Shown here: positions 29,302-37,540 of the stretch, piece by piece
Numbering within the stretch: position 1 is the first letter of the stretch
How the letters are laid out: each line of letters opens with the position of its first letter
NCBI RefSeq assembly: GCF_025751555.1
Contig: NZ_JAOWLB010000009.1
Coordinates: forward strand, 92,737-156,736
Direction: 5' to 3'
From: Ruegeria aquimaris
GTDB taxonomy: Bacteria; Pseudomonadota; Alphaproteobacteria; Rhodobacterales; Rhodobacteraceae
DNA length: 64,000 nucleotides
Made by a program: the position numbers and the translations under genes
The notes under the pieces: generated by a model
What the model saw: the letters and a program-made list of their open reading frames with translations, nothing else
Told to the model about the DNA's origin: nothing
The model's database searches: none

Positions 29302-29964
29302 ATGAGTTACCAGGGACGGATCAACCGCACGGGCGGCACGAGAGTGAAACGGGCGCTGGGCGTGCAGGCGGCGCTGGAATGGGCCTTCCGGGTCGAGAAG
29401 GCGCAGCTTGAGCTGCCGGCGCCACAGGACGCAAACGAAGAGGGATTTGGCTTCGGCCTCGAATATGTCCTGCTGCACCGCGCGGCGCTGGGCTGCAAGA
29501 TCGACGGCGGTCAGCACAAGATCGGTACATACACCCATGAGGACGCAGAAGTGATCGCCGCAACCGTGGCCGGGATGCCGGACAGTCTCGGCGGCAAGCG
29601 AATGGCCATCCGCGTGGCGGAGCTGGCGCGGGCCGGACTAACGCCCGACTGGATGCCTGGTGCTGTCCCGCGCTGCGTCCCGGTGGAGGTGAAGCGCAAT
29701 CAGCATGGGGAGCGGGCAATCACAGTCGTGGTTGGTACCGAGCGTGTGCTGTCTCGTGGCAAGTGGCGCACAGTGGATGTGCTGGCATGCCCGGTGACCT
29801 ACGTTCCGCACCCGCAGCAGATCGAAGCCGCGCGGCGTGCCTACGCGGATTGGTGGCAGGCGCTGGGCTGGGTGCGGGATGGGTTGTGTGAAGGAGGGTG
29901 CCTGAAGGATCTGGAACTAAAACCAGATATGCCCAGGCCCGATCCTTGGGTTCGCTGCAGGTAA
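29302..29964 (+). CDS. Hypothetical phage-type protein
   Basis: 220 aa from the ATG at 29302 (AAGGGA upstream). It starts MSYQGRINRTGGTRVKRALG and contains GLEYVLLHRAALGCKIDGGQ and CVPVEVKRNQHGERAITVVVG, without a recognised catalytic motif. It is encoded 26 bases after the replication-type gene. A 9-codon frame between them (ATG at 29276) overlaps its start by ATGA and could be a coupling leader. Proteins of this kind occur in prophage early regions of related bacteria (from memory); function unknown. Confidence 0.65.
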   Translation: MSYQGRINRTGGTRVKRALGVQAALEWAFRVEKAQLELPAPQDANEEGFGFGLEYVLLHRAALGCKIDGGQHKIGTYTHEDAEVIAATVAGMPDSLGGKRMAIRVAELARAGLTPDWMPGAVPRCVPVEVKRNQHGERAITVVVGTERVLSRGKWRTVDVLACPVTYVPHPQQIEAARRAYADWWQALGWVRDGLCEGGCLKDLELKPDMPRPDPWVRCR

Positions 29965-30029
29965 AAAAGCTCGGGAGTTAGTGGAATGTTCTTGCTTTCG
30001 GGAAATCAATTCAACACAGTGTCAGAAAA

Positions 30030-31295
30030 ATGCCCAGGGACAGAGCAGAAATGACTGAGTTTGAAGAACTGCTGATGAAGGCAGGATACACGGTGCCGGA
30101 AGCGGCAAAAGCGCTCGGTTACTCAGAAGGTCATATCTACCGGTTCAAACGAGGGGAAGATACACCACGGGAAAGCGTTCTCGAATTACTCCGCATGAAG
30201 GTTGCTGCGCGTTCTGCGGGTTCCGGCGAGCCTGCGTCGTTTACTTTCGTTGATCTTTTTGCCGGAATAGGCGGGCTTCGGAAGGCTATGGAATCCAACG
30301 ACGGAAGATGTGTATTCACCTCCGAATGGGACCGTTTTGCGCAACAGACCTACCTCGCAAATTTTCCCGACAACCGACCAATCGCCGGTGACATCCGGGA
30401 GGTAACTGCCGATGACATTCCTGGCCATGATGTACTAGTAGCCGGTTTCCCCTGCCAGCCATTCTCGATTGCCGGCGTCTCCAAGAAAAACGCGCTGGGC
30501 AGGCTGCACGGGTTTCAGGACGAAACGCAGGGAACTCTGTTTTTTGATGTCCTTCGCATCCTGAAGGCCCATCGCCCTGCAGCGTTCCTGCTGGAAAACG
30601 TCAAGAACCTGAAAAGCCATGACAAAGGCAGGACTTTTGAGGTCATAAAGCGAAAGCTGACCGAAGAGCTCGGCTACACTTTGCACACGATGATCATCGA
30701 CGCCGCGCACTTTGTGCCACAGCACCGTGAGCGTATCGTTATGGTCGGCTTCCGTGAACAGACGGGATTTTGCTGGGATGACCTCGAGTTACCTGTGCGC
30801 GGTCACCGCCGCATGCGGGACATTCTGCACCCCGAAAACGGAACCGAAGTCTCGGAGGGGCATTACACATTAGGTGATGAAGCCCGGGTGAACGACAAGT
30901 ACACGCTGACCGACAAACTCTGGAAGTACCTTCAGGACTACGCCGCCAAACACAAGGCCAAGGGCAACGGATTCGGGTTCGGGCTGGTTGACGGAGAAAG
31001 CATCGCGCGGACCCTGTCGGCCCGGTATTTCAAAGACGGCTCCGAGATACTCGTCAGCCGGGGCGCCGGGAACAACCCCCGCCGCCTGACGCCGCGCGAA
31101 TGCGCGCGCCTGATGGGATACGGTGAAGAGTTCCGGATTCCGGTTTCCGACACGCAGGCCTACAAACAGTTCGGAAACTCGGTCGCGGTGCCGGTTTTCG
31201 CTGAGGTGGCCCGGATCATGAAACCGCACATCCTGGAGATCCTTGGGCGGTCCGGAACTGAGCAAATACCGGAACCGGCGCGCCAGGTTGGCTGA
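30030..31295 (+). CDS. DNA (cytosine-5-)-methyltransferase with N-terminal HTH
   Basis: 421 aa (414 if the ATG at 30051 is used; neither has a strong ribosome site). Residues ~8-55 form an HTH (GYTVPEAAKALGYSEGHIYRFKRGE), likely for autoregulation. C5-methyltransferase motifs follow in order: I (FVDLFAGIGGL, ~71), IV (GFPCQPFS with catalytic Cys), VI (FLLENVKNL), VIII (QHRERIVMVGF) and X (QFGNSVAVPV). It methylates cytosine in a specific site, protecting against the cognate enzyme. Vsr overlaps its end and the MvaI/BcnI-like gene is convergent, so this is a complete type II system. Confidence 0.92.
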   Translation: MPRDRAEMTEFEELLMKAGYTVPEAAKALGYSEGHIYRFKRGEDTPRESVLELLRMKVAARSAGSGEPASFTFVDLFAGIGGLRKAMESNDGRCVFTSEWDRFAQQTYLANFPDNRPIAGDIREVTADDIPGHDVLVAGFPCQPFSIAGVSKKNALGRLHGFQDETQGTLFFDVLRILKAHRPAAFLLENVKNLKSHDKGRTFEVIKRKLTEELGYTLHTMIIDAAHFVPQHRERIVMVGFREQTGFCWDDLELPVRGHRRMRDILHPENGTEVSEGHYTLGDEARVNDKYTLTDKLWKYLQDYAAKHKAKGNGFGFGLVDGESIARTLSARYFKDGSEILVSRGAGNNPRRLTPRECARLMGYGEEFRIPVSDTQAYKQFGNSVAVPVFAEVARIMKPHILEILGRSGTEQIPEPARQVG

Positions 31296-31815
31296 CGTAC
31301 ACGACAGCGAAACCCGCCGCCGCAACATGGCGGCAATACGAGGTGCCGACACGAAACCTGAACTGGAGATCAGGCGGCGGCTGCATGCGCTTGGGTTTCG
31401 GTATCGCCTGCACGACAGGAAGCTGCCTGGCCGCCCCGATCTGGTTTTCCCGATGTACCGGGCCGCCCTGTTCGTCAACGGCTGTTTCTGGCATGGGCAT
31501 GATTGCGATCGGTTTCGCTGGCCGAAAACCAGCCCGGAATTCTGGCATGCGAAGATCTGCAGCAACGTGGGCCGCGATTTGCGGAATGAGAAGGCACTTG
31601 GCCAGCTGGGCTGGCGAGTAGGTATTGTATGGGAATGCGCCATAAAAGGTCCCGGCCGTCTTCCCCCTGAAAACCTAGACAAAAAAGTTGCTGTTTTTCT
31701 GACAGGGACGGAACAGTCACTCTGGGTTCAGGGGAGCGTTAATTTAGGTCTCCGCGGGCATGATGAGTTGCGAGGAGACCCGAACATTTTGCGTCGCGCA
31801 TCCCAGTCTGCCTGA
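31288..31815 (+). CDS. vsr: Very short patch repair endonuclease
   Basis: The TTG at 31288 gives ADVHDSETRRRNMAAIRGADTKPE, the standard Vsr N-terminus, and overlaps the methyltransferase stop by 8 bp. A TTG at 31243 behind GGAG is also possible. Family motifs are RRLHALGFRYRLHDRKLPGRPDLVFP (catalytic Asp) and NGCFWHGHDC (zinc and His). It nicks next to T:G mismatches formed when 5-methylcytosine deaminates, so it accompanies C5-methyltransferases. The tail beyond ~135 residues is longer than usual. Gene order methyltransferase-vsr is classical. Confidence 0.9.
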   Translation: MADVHDSETRRRNMAAIRGADTKPELEIRRRLHALGFRYRLHDRKLPGRPDLVFPMYRAALFVNGCFWHGHDCDRFRWPKTSPEFWHAKICSNVGRDLRNEKALGQLGWRVGIVWECAIKGPGRLPPENLDKKVAVFLTGTEQSLWVQGSVNLGLRGHDELRGDPNILRRASQSA

Positions 31816-31820
31816 ATTGG

Positions 31821-33197
31821 TCAGCCAGCCAATTCGTCGGAAAGAGCAATGATCCGGACATCGGTGTAGAGGTCGTGTGCAGCCGCTGCGATGTCATTTA
31901 CCCTCCACTGTGAACGGCGCTTATTCAGCTTTGGGTTTCCCGGGCAGAACTTCGGCGCAGGATCAAGAAAAAGCGTCCCATTGTACAGCGCCTCGAACAA
32001 TTGCTCGGCAGATGTTTCGCGGCACCACATCACCTGATCCGAGAATTCGACAAGATGCCCGTAGCCTTCCGCCTTGAGATCTTTGTCGGTGCATTTCGAC
32101 TTCGTAGCCGGAATGTAAACGGCTTCGTTGTGTTTTGAAGTCCAGCAGTTGAGGATCCGGTCCAGCGACCATCCGGCAGCAAGTTCGTCATTGTCATCGG
32201 TCAGAGCAAGGTGGACGCCCTTGTCGGCACTTGACGCAAGTGTTGTGCCCCGATCGTGATTTTTGACCTCAAGCGTCAGGCCACTCTTGTCGCAGCGGAT
32301 ACCTACACGGTGTATCCCGGTCAAACGGTAGTGACCGCTACCATCCAGATACCCATGTTTTTCCATGAACCTGTCGAAGTTTTCCGAATAGAGACCCATA
32401 TCAGGCTCAGGTGTGAAGAGAGTAACCTTTTTCTGGGTATGGGTTTTGAGTTCAATCCCCTCAAAATCGCCGTGCTTGTCGCTGTTCGGGACAATGCCCA
32501 AAGCATGCTCGAGTGTGTAGCCACAAACCTGCGTTCCGTTGAATGGTAACGTCCGGCCAGCTGAATCCAGCCTACATCCCGGCATAGGCCTTCCGGCAGC
32601 TCCGGCAAGCATTGAAATGAGCCGGGCAGGCGCTGTAGCGCGGAGCCGGAGGTGTTTCCAGACGCGCGATCCGGTGGCATTCGGCAGCTCCGCAACCTCA
32701 TCCATGAAGGTGTTGGCTGGGTCTGCAACCATGACGGCAACGGCTTCACCACTCCCCCGCCGGCCAAGTACAAGATAACGTGGGACGTCTGGATAGCGCT
32801 TGGTGAATTCCACCGACATTGCTTCGGGCATAGTGTTATCGACGGTCTGGAAACCGCTCAGCCTGGTTTCCGGGTACTGAGCGTAAATGATCATTTTGAC
32901 GTTGCGGGCCGGTATTTCCCGACCGGAAGCGTCTACCCAGACAAACCGCCGGAAGACAGCTTCGGGAATAGCCTGGCCCTTAGTCTTTGAACCCTTTTTC
33001 CGGCTGGTCGACGCACCCCTGAAGCTGAACTTCATATCAAACGTGGGAAACAACGGGCGGAAGTCTGAACCGGAGTAGATCTGGTTCTTGTCGTTGTGGT
33101 TTTTACTGAGAGGTTTGATGAGTGCCTCGTGCGCGCCGTGGGAAGCGAGCAAGGTTTCGACCTCTTTCAGTGAAGCTGGCGACCGTTCAAAAAACAT
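31821..33197 (-). CDS. MvaI/BcnI-like type II restriction endonuclease
   Basis: 458 aa. The C-terminal half has YTLEHALGIVPNSDKHGDFEG then IELKTHTQKKVTLF: Glu230, Asp244, Glu248 and Lys250 fit the MvaI/BcnI catalytic pattern (TLE.xLGI, then D-x-G-I-E-L-K). MvaI and BcnI cut CC(W/S)GG as monomers. The N-terminal ~200 residues are an extra domain not found in the short family members and may read DNA or modify specificity. It is convergent with vsr (5 bases apart). Its upstream region is AT-rich, unlike the neighbours, indicating transfer. Confidence 0.82.
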   Translation of the reverse strand: MFFERSPASLKEVETLLASHGAHEALIKPLSKNHNDKNQIYSGSDFRPLFPTFDMKFSFRGASTSRKKGSKTKGQAIPEAVFRRFVWVDASGREIPARNVKMIIYAQYPETRLSGFQTVDNTMPEAMSVEFTKRYPDVPRYLVLGRRGSGEAVAVMVADPANTFMDEVAELPNATGSRVWKHLRLRATAPARLISMLAGAAGRPMPGCRLDSAGRTLPFNGTQVCGYTLEHALGIVPNSDKHGDFEGIELKTHTQKKVTLFTPEPDMGLYSENFDRFMEKHGYLDGSGHYRLTGIHRVGIRCDKSGLTLEVKNHDRGTTLASSADKGVHLALTDDNDELAAGWSLDRILNCWTSKHNEAVYIPATKSKCTDKDLKAEGYGHLVEFSDQVMWCRETSAEQLFEALYNGTLFLDPAPKFCPGNPKLNKRRSQWRVNDIAAAAHDLYTDVRIIALSDELAG

Positions 33198-33578
33198 TCA
33201 GATACCTCTTTTTTGGGTGAGTACCTGAAGGATCTATAGAAGCGGAGTTGGGATTACAATCCCAGTATCACGGCTAAAACCAGTAATATTTCTATATCAT
33301 ATTGATTTTTATCGGTTTAATTTTTTTGCCAGCGACTTAACAAAGACTTTTCCCTCTGTGTTCTCTTTGACCGGGCGCCGGTGATAGCCCATAGTGGGAC
33401 AAGATTGCCAGCGTCCTGAAACGTTGCAAAGTCGCACTTCCCGCCGCAGAAAGTCGCAATCGAGCTTCTTTTCGCTGTTCCGCAAATCAACCCAATGAGT
33501 CAGCCACCCCCCTCCTCTGGTTCCTCCCCGTTGCCAAACGTATGCGGGGGGGCTCAGCGCAGAGGTTCGCTAGCGACT

Positions 33579-33710
33579 GGATTCCTCACCGGGGAATCCA
33601 CCTGGAATCCACCCTGAAGGTGCCGACCGGAAATTCGACTCCAAATCAAAGGCTTACGAAATCATGAACTGGCCAGGGTGGATTCCCGGCCGGAATCCAG
33701 GGAATCCACC
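33579..33710. repeat. GGAATCCACC iteron-like repeats
   Basis: GGAATCCACC occurs at 33593, 33604 and 33701, GGAATCCAG at 33692, and the reverse complement GGTGGATTCC at 33677. A further GGATTCC lies at 33579. Three copies are direct and tightly spaced (9-11 bp); the inverted one faces the last pair. It looks like a binding array for a plasmid or phage DNA-binding protein. Confidence 0.55.
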
Positions 33711-33781
33711 CCGGACGGAAGCCACCCTGTTGGGAAGGCTTTGAATCTACTCCACTTTTCAGATCGACAAAGCTGCCCCCC

Positions 33782-33809
33782 TTGACCTACCCATTGATCA
33801 TCGAAGAAT
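33782..33809 (+). promoter_or_regulatory. Promoter-like sequence before the ParB-methylase gene
   Basis: TTGACC (33782-33787), a 16-base spacer and AAGAAT (33804-33809), resembling -35/-10 elements. The transcript would start inside the hairpin that follows, or just past it, so the assignment is weak. Confidence 0.35.
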
Positions 33810-33847
33810 AGCGCCCGGAGGACACCCCTCGCGGGCGCTTTCGTTTT
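33810..33847 (+). terminator. Rho-independent terminator, possibly an attenuator
   Basis: AGCGCCCG pairs with CGGGCGCT, with GAGG/CCTC continuing the stem around a short loop, followed by TTTCGTTTT. It is a strong stem with a T-rich tail. It ends 24 bases before the ParB-methylase ATG, so it either isolates that gene from upstream transcription or works as an attenuator in its leader. Confidence 0.7.
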
Positions 33848-33870
33848 CCCCTACATCCGAGACCTGCCCC

Positions 33871-35142
33871 ATGGACCTCGTCTTCGCGCCGAGCCAGATC
33901 GAAACCTGGCCGATCGAGCGGCTGCGCCCCTATGCCCGCAATGCCAAGATGCACGGCGAGGACCAGGTGGCGAAGATCGCCGCCAGCATGGCCAGGTTCG
34001 GCTGGACGGTTCCCTGCATGGTGGCCGAAGATGGCGAACTGATCGCCGGTCACGGTCGGGTGCTGGCCGCCACGGTGCTGGGGCTGACCGAGGTGCCCGT
34101 AATCCGGCTCAGCCATCTCGACGATGCCGAGCGCCGGGCCTACCGGATCGCCGACAACAAGCTGACCGAACTCGGCGACTGGGACGAAGCTCTGCTGCGT
34201 GACGAGATCGCGGGACTGCTGGCCGAGGATTTCGACCTGGATGTTCTCGGCATCAGTGACGATGAACTGGACGCCCTGCTGCGCGACCCCGAGGCGCTGG
34301 GCGGTGATGGCCCGGTCGAGGGTGAGAACGATGTACCCGATTTGCCCGTTTCGCCCGTGTCAGCGCCGGGCGATATCTGGCAGCTCGGGCCGCATCGCCT
34401 GATTTGTGGCGACAGCACCAGCGCGGATGTGGTCGGGCGACTGCTGGGCGATGTGCGGCCGTTGCTGATGGTCACCGACCCACCCTATGGCGTGGAATAT
34501 GACCCGTCCTGGCGCAACCAGGCCGGCGCGGCGAAGACCAAGCGAACGGGAAAGGTGCTGAACGACGACCGCGCCGACTGGCGCGAGGCGTGGGCGCTGT
34601 TTCCCGGCGATGTCGCCTATGTCTGGCACGGGGCGCTGCATGCCACGACGGTGGCCGAGAGCCTGGTGGCCGCGGGCTTCGCCATCCGGTCTCAGATCAT
34701 CTGGGCGAAGGATCGTCTGGTCTTGAGCCGCGGTGATTACCACTGGCAGCACGAACCCTGCTGGTATGCTGTACGGGCCAAGGGCAAGGGCCACTGGGCT
34801 GGCGATCGCAAACAGACCACCCTTTGGCAGATCGCCAACCGCGATCAGGATGTCGATACGGTGCACGGCACCCAGAAGCCGGTAGACTGCATGCGCCGGC
34901 CGATCCTGCACAACTCGAGCCCCGGCCAGGCGGTCTATGAGCCGTTCATGGGATCTGGCACCACGCTGATCGCGGCCGAGACCACCGGCCGGGTCTGCTT
35001 TGGCGTGGAACTGAACCCGGCCTATGTCGATGTTGCCATCGAGCGCTGGCAATTCTTCACCGGGGAAGAAGCTGTGCTGGCGGAAACCGGCGAGAGTTTT
35101 TCAGCTCTCAAGAACAGCAGAGCGCGCTCCCCGGCAAGCTGA
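33871..35142 (+). CDS. ParB-domain DNA methyltransferase (N6-adenine/N4-cytosine class)
   Basis: 423 aa. The N-terminal ~100 residues are a ParB/Srx-like domain (IERLRPYARNAKMHGEDQVAKI...GELIAGHGRVLAA). The C-terminal methylase has motif IV VTDPPYGVEYD (~205), HGTQKPVDCMRRPI and motif I FMGSGTTLIAAE (~370), the beta-class order. Fusions of this type are common in alphaproteobacterial prophages, where they methylate phage DNA against host restriction. It has no partner nuclease in the window. Confidence 0.9.
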   Translation: MDLVFAPSQIETWPIERLRPYARNAKMHGEDQVAKIAASMARFGWTVPCMVAEDGELIAGHGRVLAATVLGLTEVPVIRLSHLDDAERRAYRIADNKLTELGDWDEALLRDEIAGLLAEDFDLDVLGISDDELDALLRDPEALGGDGPVEGENDVPDLPVSPVSAPGDIWQLGPHRLICGDSTSADVVGRLLGDVRPLLMVTDPPYGVEYDPSWRNQAGAAKTKRTGKVLNDDRADWREAWALFPGDVAYVWHGALHATTVAESLVAAGFAIRSQIIWAKDRLVLSRGDYHWQHEPCWYAVRAKGKGHWAGDRKQTTLWQIANRDQDVDTVHGTQKPVDCMRRPILHNSSPGQAVYEPFMGSGTTLIAAETTGRVCFGVELNPAYVDVAIERWQFFTGEEAVLAETGESFSALKNSRARSPAS

Positions 35143-35198
35143 CTTTCCGCCATTCCAGGGGATCAAGTTTCCGGAGCTTCCGGAAAGATACCGATAAG

Positions 35199-35768
35199 TC
35201 AGACTGTGGATGCCTTGGACAGGAGATCAATCCGATAGACCATCCCCCTGCCCTCAACCTTCTCAGCGATGATAGGCAGGCCCAGTTTCTTCTTGAGCGC
35301 GCCCGAGATCATCCCCCTCGCAGTGTGGGGCAACCATCCGGTCGCAGCGGCGATCTCCGCGATGGTCGCGCCCTCTTGCCTCTGCAACAACGCAATGACC
35401 TGCGCCTGCTTTGTTCCTGCGCGACTCTTGGGCCGGGAGGGAACCTCGGACGTCACGCCCGTCTCTACCTTCGCCCTCCGCGCCCGGGCGACTACACCCG
35501 CCACCACCGGCTCGATCCCGATGGCCGCGAGCCCGGCTTCGGTGACAATGAGCGTCGTACCGTGACCATCGCCCGTCTCGCGCCACAGGGGTTCGCCCCG
35601 GCGCAGGTTGGCGTCGACCTCCTCGAGCCAACCACGGGACATCATCTTGCCGACGACTGTCCTGGCGGCAGCGCCGTGCAGCCCGTCAGGCAGCGGCAGG
35701 GCCAGGTTCCCCGGCCGGGCCGCGGCACGGGACAGAATGGTGGATTGGGTATTGGTGAGATTTGACAT
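35199..35768 (-). CDS. DUF3489-domain protein
   Basis: 189 aa from the ATG at 35768 (GGAGG upstream). The C-terminal ~75 residues (TKQAQVIALLQRQEGATIAEIAAATGWLPHTARGMISGALKKKLGLPI) are the DUF3489 winged-HTH-like domain found in prophage and conjugative elements. The N-terminal part (TILSRAAARPGNLALPLPDGLHG) is also typical. DNA binding is likely but the role is unknown. It is convergent with the ParB-methylase. Confidence 0.85.
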   Translation of the reverse strand: MSNLTNTQSTILSRAAARPGNLALPLPDGLHGAAARTVVGKMMSRGWLEEVDANLRRGEPLWRETGDGHGTTLIVTEAGLAAIGIEPVVAGVVARARRAKVETGVTSEVPSRPKSRAGTKQAQVIALLQRQEGATIAEIAAATGWLPHTARGMISGALKKKLGLPIIAEKVEGRGMVYRIDLLSKASTV

Positions 35769-35859
35769 TGGGACCTCCGGCGTTCCGGCGCGCGCCTCGC
35801 GCACCTTCTACGGAGGCAAGCCCCGCAACAGCGGGTCGGCCGTTGCGGCTTTGGGTGCC

Positions 35860-36090
35860 TCAGGAGGCGTGTTCACCCTCGCCAAAAAGGAAGTCGGTGA
35901 TCTTGCGCAGATCGGCGGCGACGGTGTTGAGCGATCCAACGGCACCCCAGTTGATGGCGTCCGGGTCGAACGCGAAGTGGTCGTCGCTGAGGGCCTTCAG
36001 GCGATCCAGAATCACGTCGATTTCGGCCTTGGCGGCAATGAAAGCACTCAGGGCCTCGTCGTTGTTCCGGGTCTTGCGGCGGGGGGTCAT
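35860..36090 (-). CDS. Small hypothetical phage-module protein
   Basis: 76 aa: MTPRRKTRNNDEALSAFIAA then a helical acidic body (ILDRLKALSDDHFAFDPDAINWGAVGSL). AAGGA lies ~11 bases before the ATG at 36090. It is on the same strand as the DUF3489 gene and ~90 bases upstream of it. The length, helical pattern and position between DUF3489 and the terminase-like gene support a real gene; no function recognised. Longer frames reaching 36858 are chance fusions with the IS6 remnant. Confidence 0.6.
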   Translation of the reverse strand: MTPRRKTRNNDEALSAFIAAKAEIDVILDRLKALSDDHFAFDPDAINWGAVGSLNTVAADLRKITDFLFGEGEHAS

Positions 36091-36207
36091 AGCAGGGTGA
36101 TCCTTGGGTGAGTTGCATCGTTTTCTTGCGATCAGAGTCGCTCTGTCCCGCCGATCTATCAACTCAAATCCAAATGATATCATCGGCTTGAGTGGAGTAT
36201 TCTGGCC

Positions 36208-36699
36208 ATGCAAGGAATGAGCGAGCGGGAGTATGCCGCCCATGCCGAACTGTCGCGCGGCGGCGTGCAGAAGGCCCGCCGGAACGGGCGGCTGGTGCTC
36301 TTCGACGATGGCTCGATCGATGCAGACGGCTCCGATGCGCGGCGGGCGGAAATGACCGATCCCGACCAGCAACGCCGGTCCCTGGGCGGGGACGGATTGA
36401 TCAGCGGACCGGGAGAGACCTCGTCTTATCTGAAGGCACGTACGGCGCTGACGATCTACCAGGCGCAGGAACGACAGATTGCGATCCAGAAGAAGAAAGG
36501 CGCACTGGTCGAACGGGCGCGGGCGGAAACGCTGGTGTTTCGGTTCGCACGGCAGGAACGGGATGTCTGGGTCACCTGGCCCGGACGGGTGGCGGCCCTG
36601 ATGGCAGCGCAGATCTCGGCGGAGGTGGAACGACAGACCGGGATATCGGTGACGATCGAAACCGCGCTCATGAGGCAGATCCTCGACATTGCGCAGTGA
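36208..36699 (+). CDS. Terminase small subunit-like protein, 3' end disrupted
   Basis: 163 aa. The N-terminus (MSEREYAAHAELSRGGVQKARRNGRLVLFDDGSID) is an HTH like phage Nu1-type small terminases. A helical dimerisation region follows (SSYLKARTALTIYQAQERQIAIQKKKG; VERARAETLVFRFARQERDVW). The final residues are encoded by DNA that also encodes the IS6 transposase N-terminus on the other strand, so the native C-terminus was probably replaced. No large terminase, portal or capsid gene follows, marking the break in the prophage. Confidence 0.65.
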   Translation: MQGMSEREYAAHAELSRGGVQKARRNGRLVLFDDGSIDADGSDARRAEMTDPDQQRRSLGGDGLISGPGETSSYLKARTALTIYQAQERQIAIQKKKGALVERARAETLVFRFARQERDVWVTWPGRVAALMAAQISAEVERQTGISVTIETALMRQILDIAQ

Positions 36700-36830
36700 C
36701 AGGGGAAATCTGACGTACAACATCACCACCAGACGAATGATCTCTGGGCTGATGTGGAAATATTTGAACAGATCAGGTTTCGGTGCGCCGAGAAACCACG
36801 AGACCGCCCTGGCCGTCTGAACCAGATTCC
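36655..36830 (-). pseudogene. IS6-family transposase N-terminal fragment
   Basis: On the minus strand: APKPDLFKYFHISPEIIRLV, then VMLYVRFPLSLRNVEDLPHE and RGFD, the highly conserved first ~45 residues of IS6-family transposases. Similarity stops abruptly after RGFD at ~36655, inside the terminase-like gene. Reading frame is intact in the fragment but the DDE domain is absent. It marks the junction between the phage module and the catabolic operon. Confidence 0.8.
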
Positions 36831-36863
36831 TTCTGACACCACCGTCTGGAGCCGACAAGATCC

Positions 36864-37520
36864 TCAGCTGCTATAGTCCTCGACCAGCAGCGGCTGCATC
36901 GAATAGCTGACAGAAACCGGGGCCTGTCCGTCGACATAGCTAACCGTCTGAACCGAACTCTGGGCGACCATGGTCCCGGTGATCCATACGGGGGTGAAGA
37001 GGCCGTTCACCTCGATGCCCTTGGGATACACGACATGGACGATCTGGTTGGCGGGGGGTGGCGGGGTGTGGATACAGGCGCCCACCGTCGGCACGAGAAG
37101 AAACTCGACGACCTTGCGGTCCTTGAATTCCAGGGGCAGAACATAGCCCGGCAGGCGGACGCTCATGCCAACGAGGTCCTCGTTCACCGCCGAGGCCGCC
37201 GCTTCGCGTTTCTCCATGATCGCCAGACGCGCGGCGAACAATCCGTCGACATCGAGGCCGTCCTTGGCCAGCTGTTCTCGTAAAGCTTGCGCTTCGGCGC
37301 GGGCTTCAGCGTCATCGCTCCGCTCGGCCCCTGCCTCGAACCGCAGGATCTGGCGCAAGCTGTCCATCTGATCATCGGTGAGGGTTTCGAACGGGTTTTC
37401 AATCACGGTGGCGGGAGGTGCAAGCGTATCCCACGAGATTTCCTGAGGTTCGGTCGCCCGTGCAAGGCCCGGAGAAACGGCAAGCGAGAATATCAAGACG
37501 AAACGGGCGAACATGGTCAT
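36864..37520 (-). CDS. Exported DUF3299 protein (first of two)
   Basis: 218 aa from the ATG at 37520 (AAGGGG upstream). A signal peptide (MTMFARFVLIFSLAVSPGLA) is followed by a coiled middle and then the DUF3299 core GYVLPLEFKDRKVVEFLLVP with GACIHTPPPPANQIVHV. The conserved Cys-x-His-x-Pro and Asn-Gln could bind metal. It is the last gene of the ABC-transporter operon. In zinc-regulated loci of gammaproteobacteria, DUF3299 genes also sit next to an ABC ATPase and permease (from memory), so metal handling in the periplasm is the working guess. Confidence 0.8.
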   Translation of the reverse strand: MTMFARFVLIFSLAVSPGLARATEPQEISWDTLAPPATVIENPFETLTDDQMDSLRQILRFEAGAERSDDAEARAEAQALREQLAKDGLDVDGLFAARLAIMEKREAAASAVNEDLVGMSVRLPGYVLPLEFKDRKVVEFLLVPTVGACIHTPPPPANQIVHVVYPKGIEVNGLFTPVWITGTMVAQSSVQTVSYVDGQAPVSVSYSMQPLLVEDYSS

Positions 37521-37540
37521 GGAGAAATCCCCTTCATTTG

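Larger units (their letters stand above)
33198..33870. other. Gene-free stretch: AT-rich promoter region, GGAATCC repeats, leader
   Basis: No gene supported in 673 bases. From 33198 to ~33350 the DNA is AT-rich and should hold the endonuclease promoter (minus strand). The middle carries the GGAATCC repeats (33579-33710). The last 90 bases carry a promoter-like sequence followed at once by a terminator hairpin ahead of the ParB-methylase gene. Confidence 0.65.

Noticed and set aside
29276..29305. A 9-codon frame before the 29302 gene as a regulatory leader peptide
   Set aside because: Overlaps the next ATG, but its size and composition give no independent support; mentioned only as a possible coupling frame.
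35860..36858. A 332-codon minus-strand frame as one gene
   Set aside because: Its first part is the IS6 transposase fragment, its middle is antisense to the terminase-like gene, and only the last 76 codons look like a native gene.
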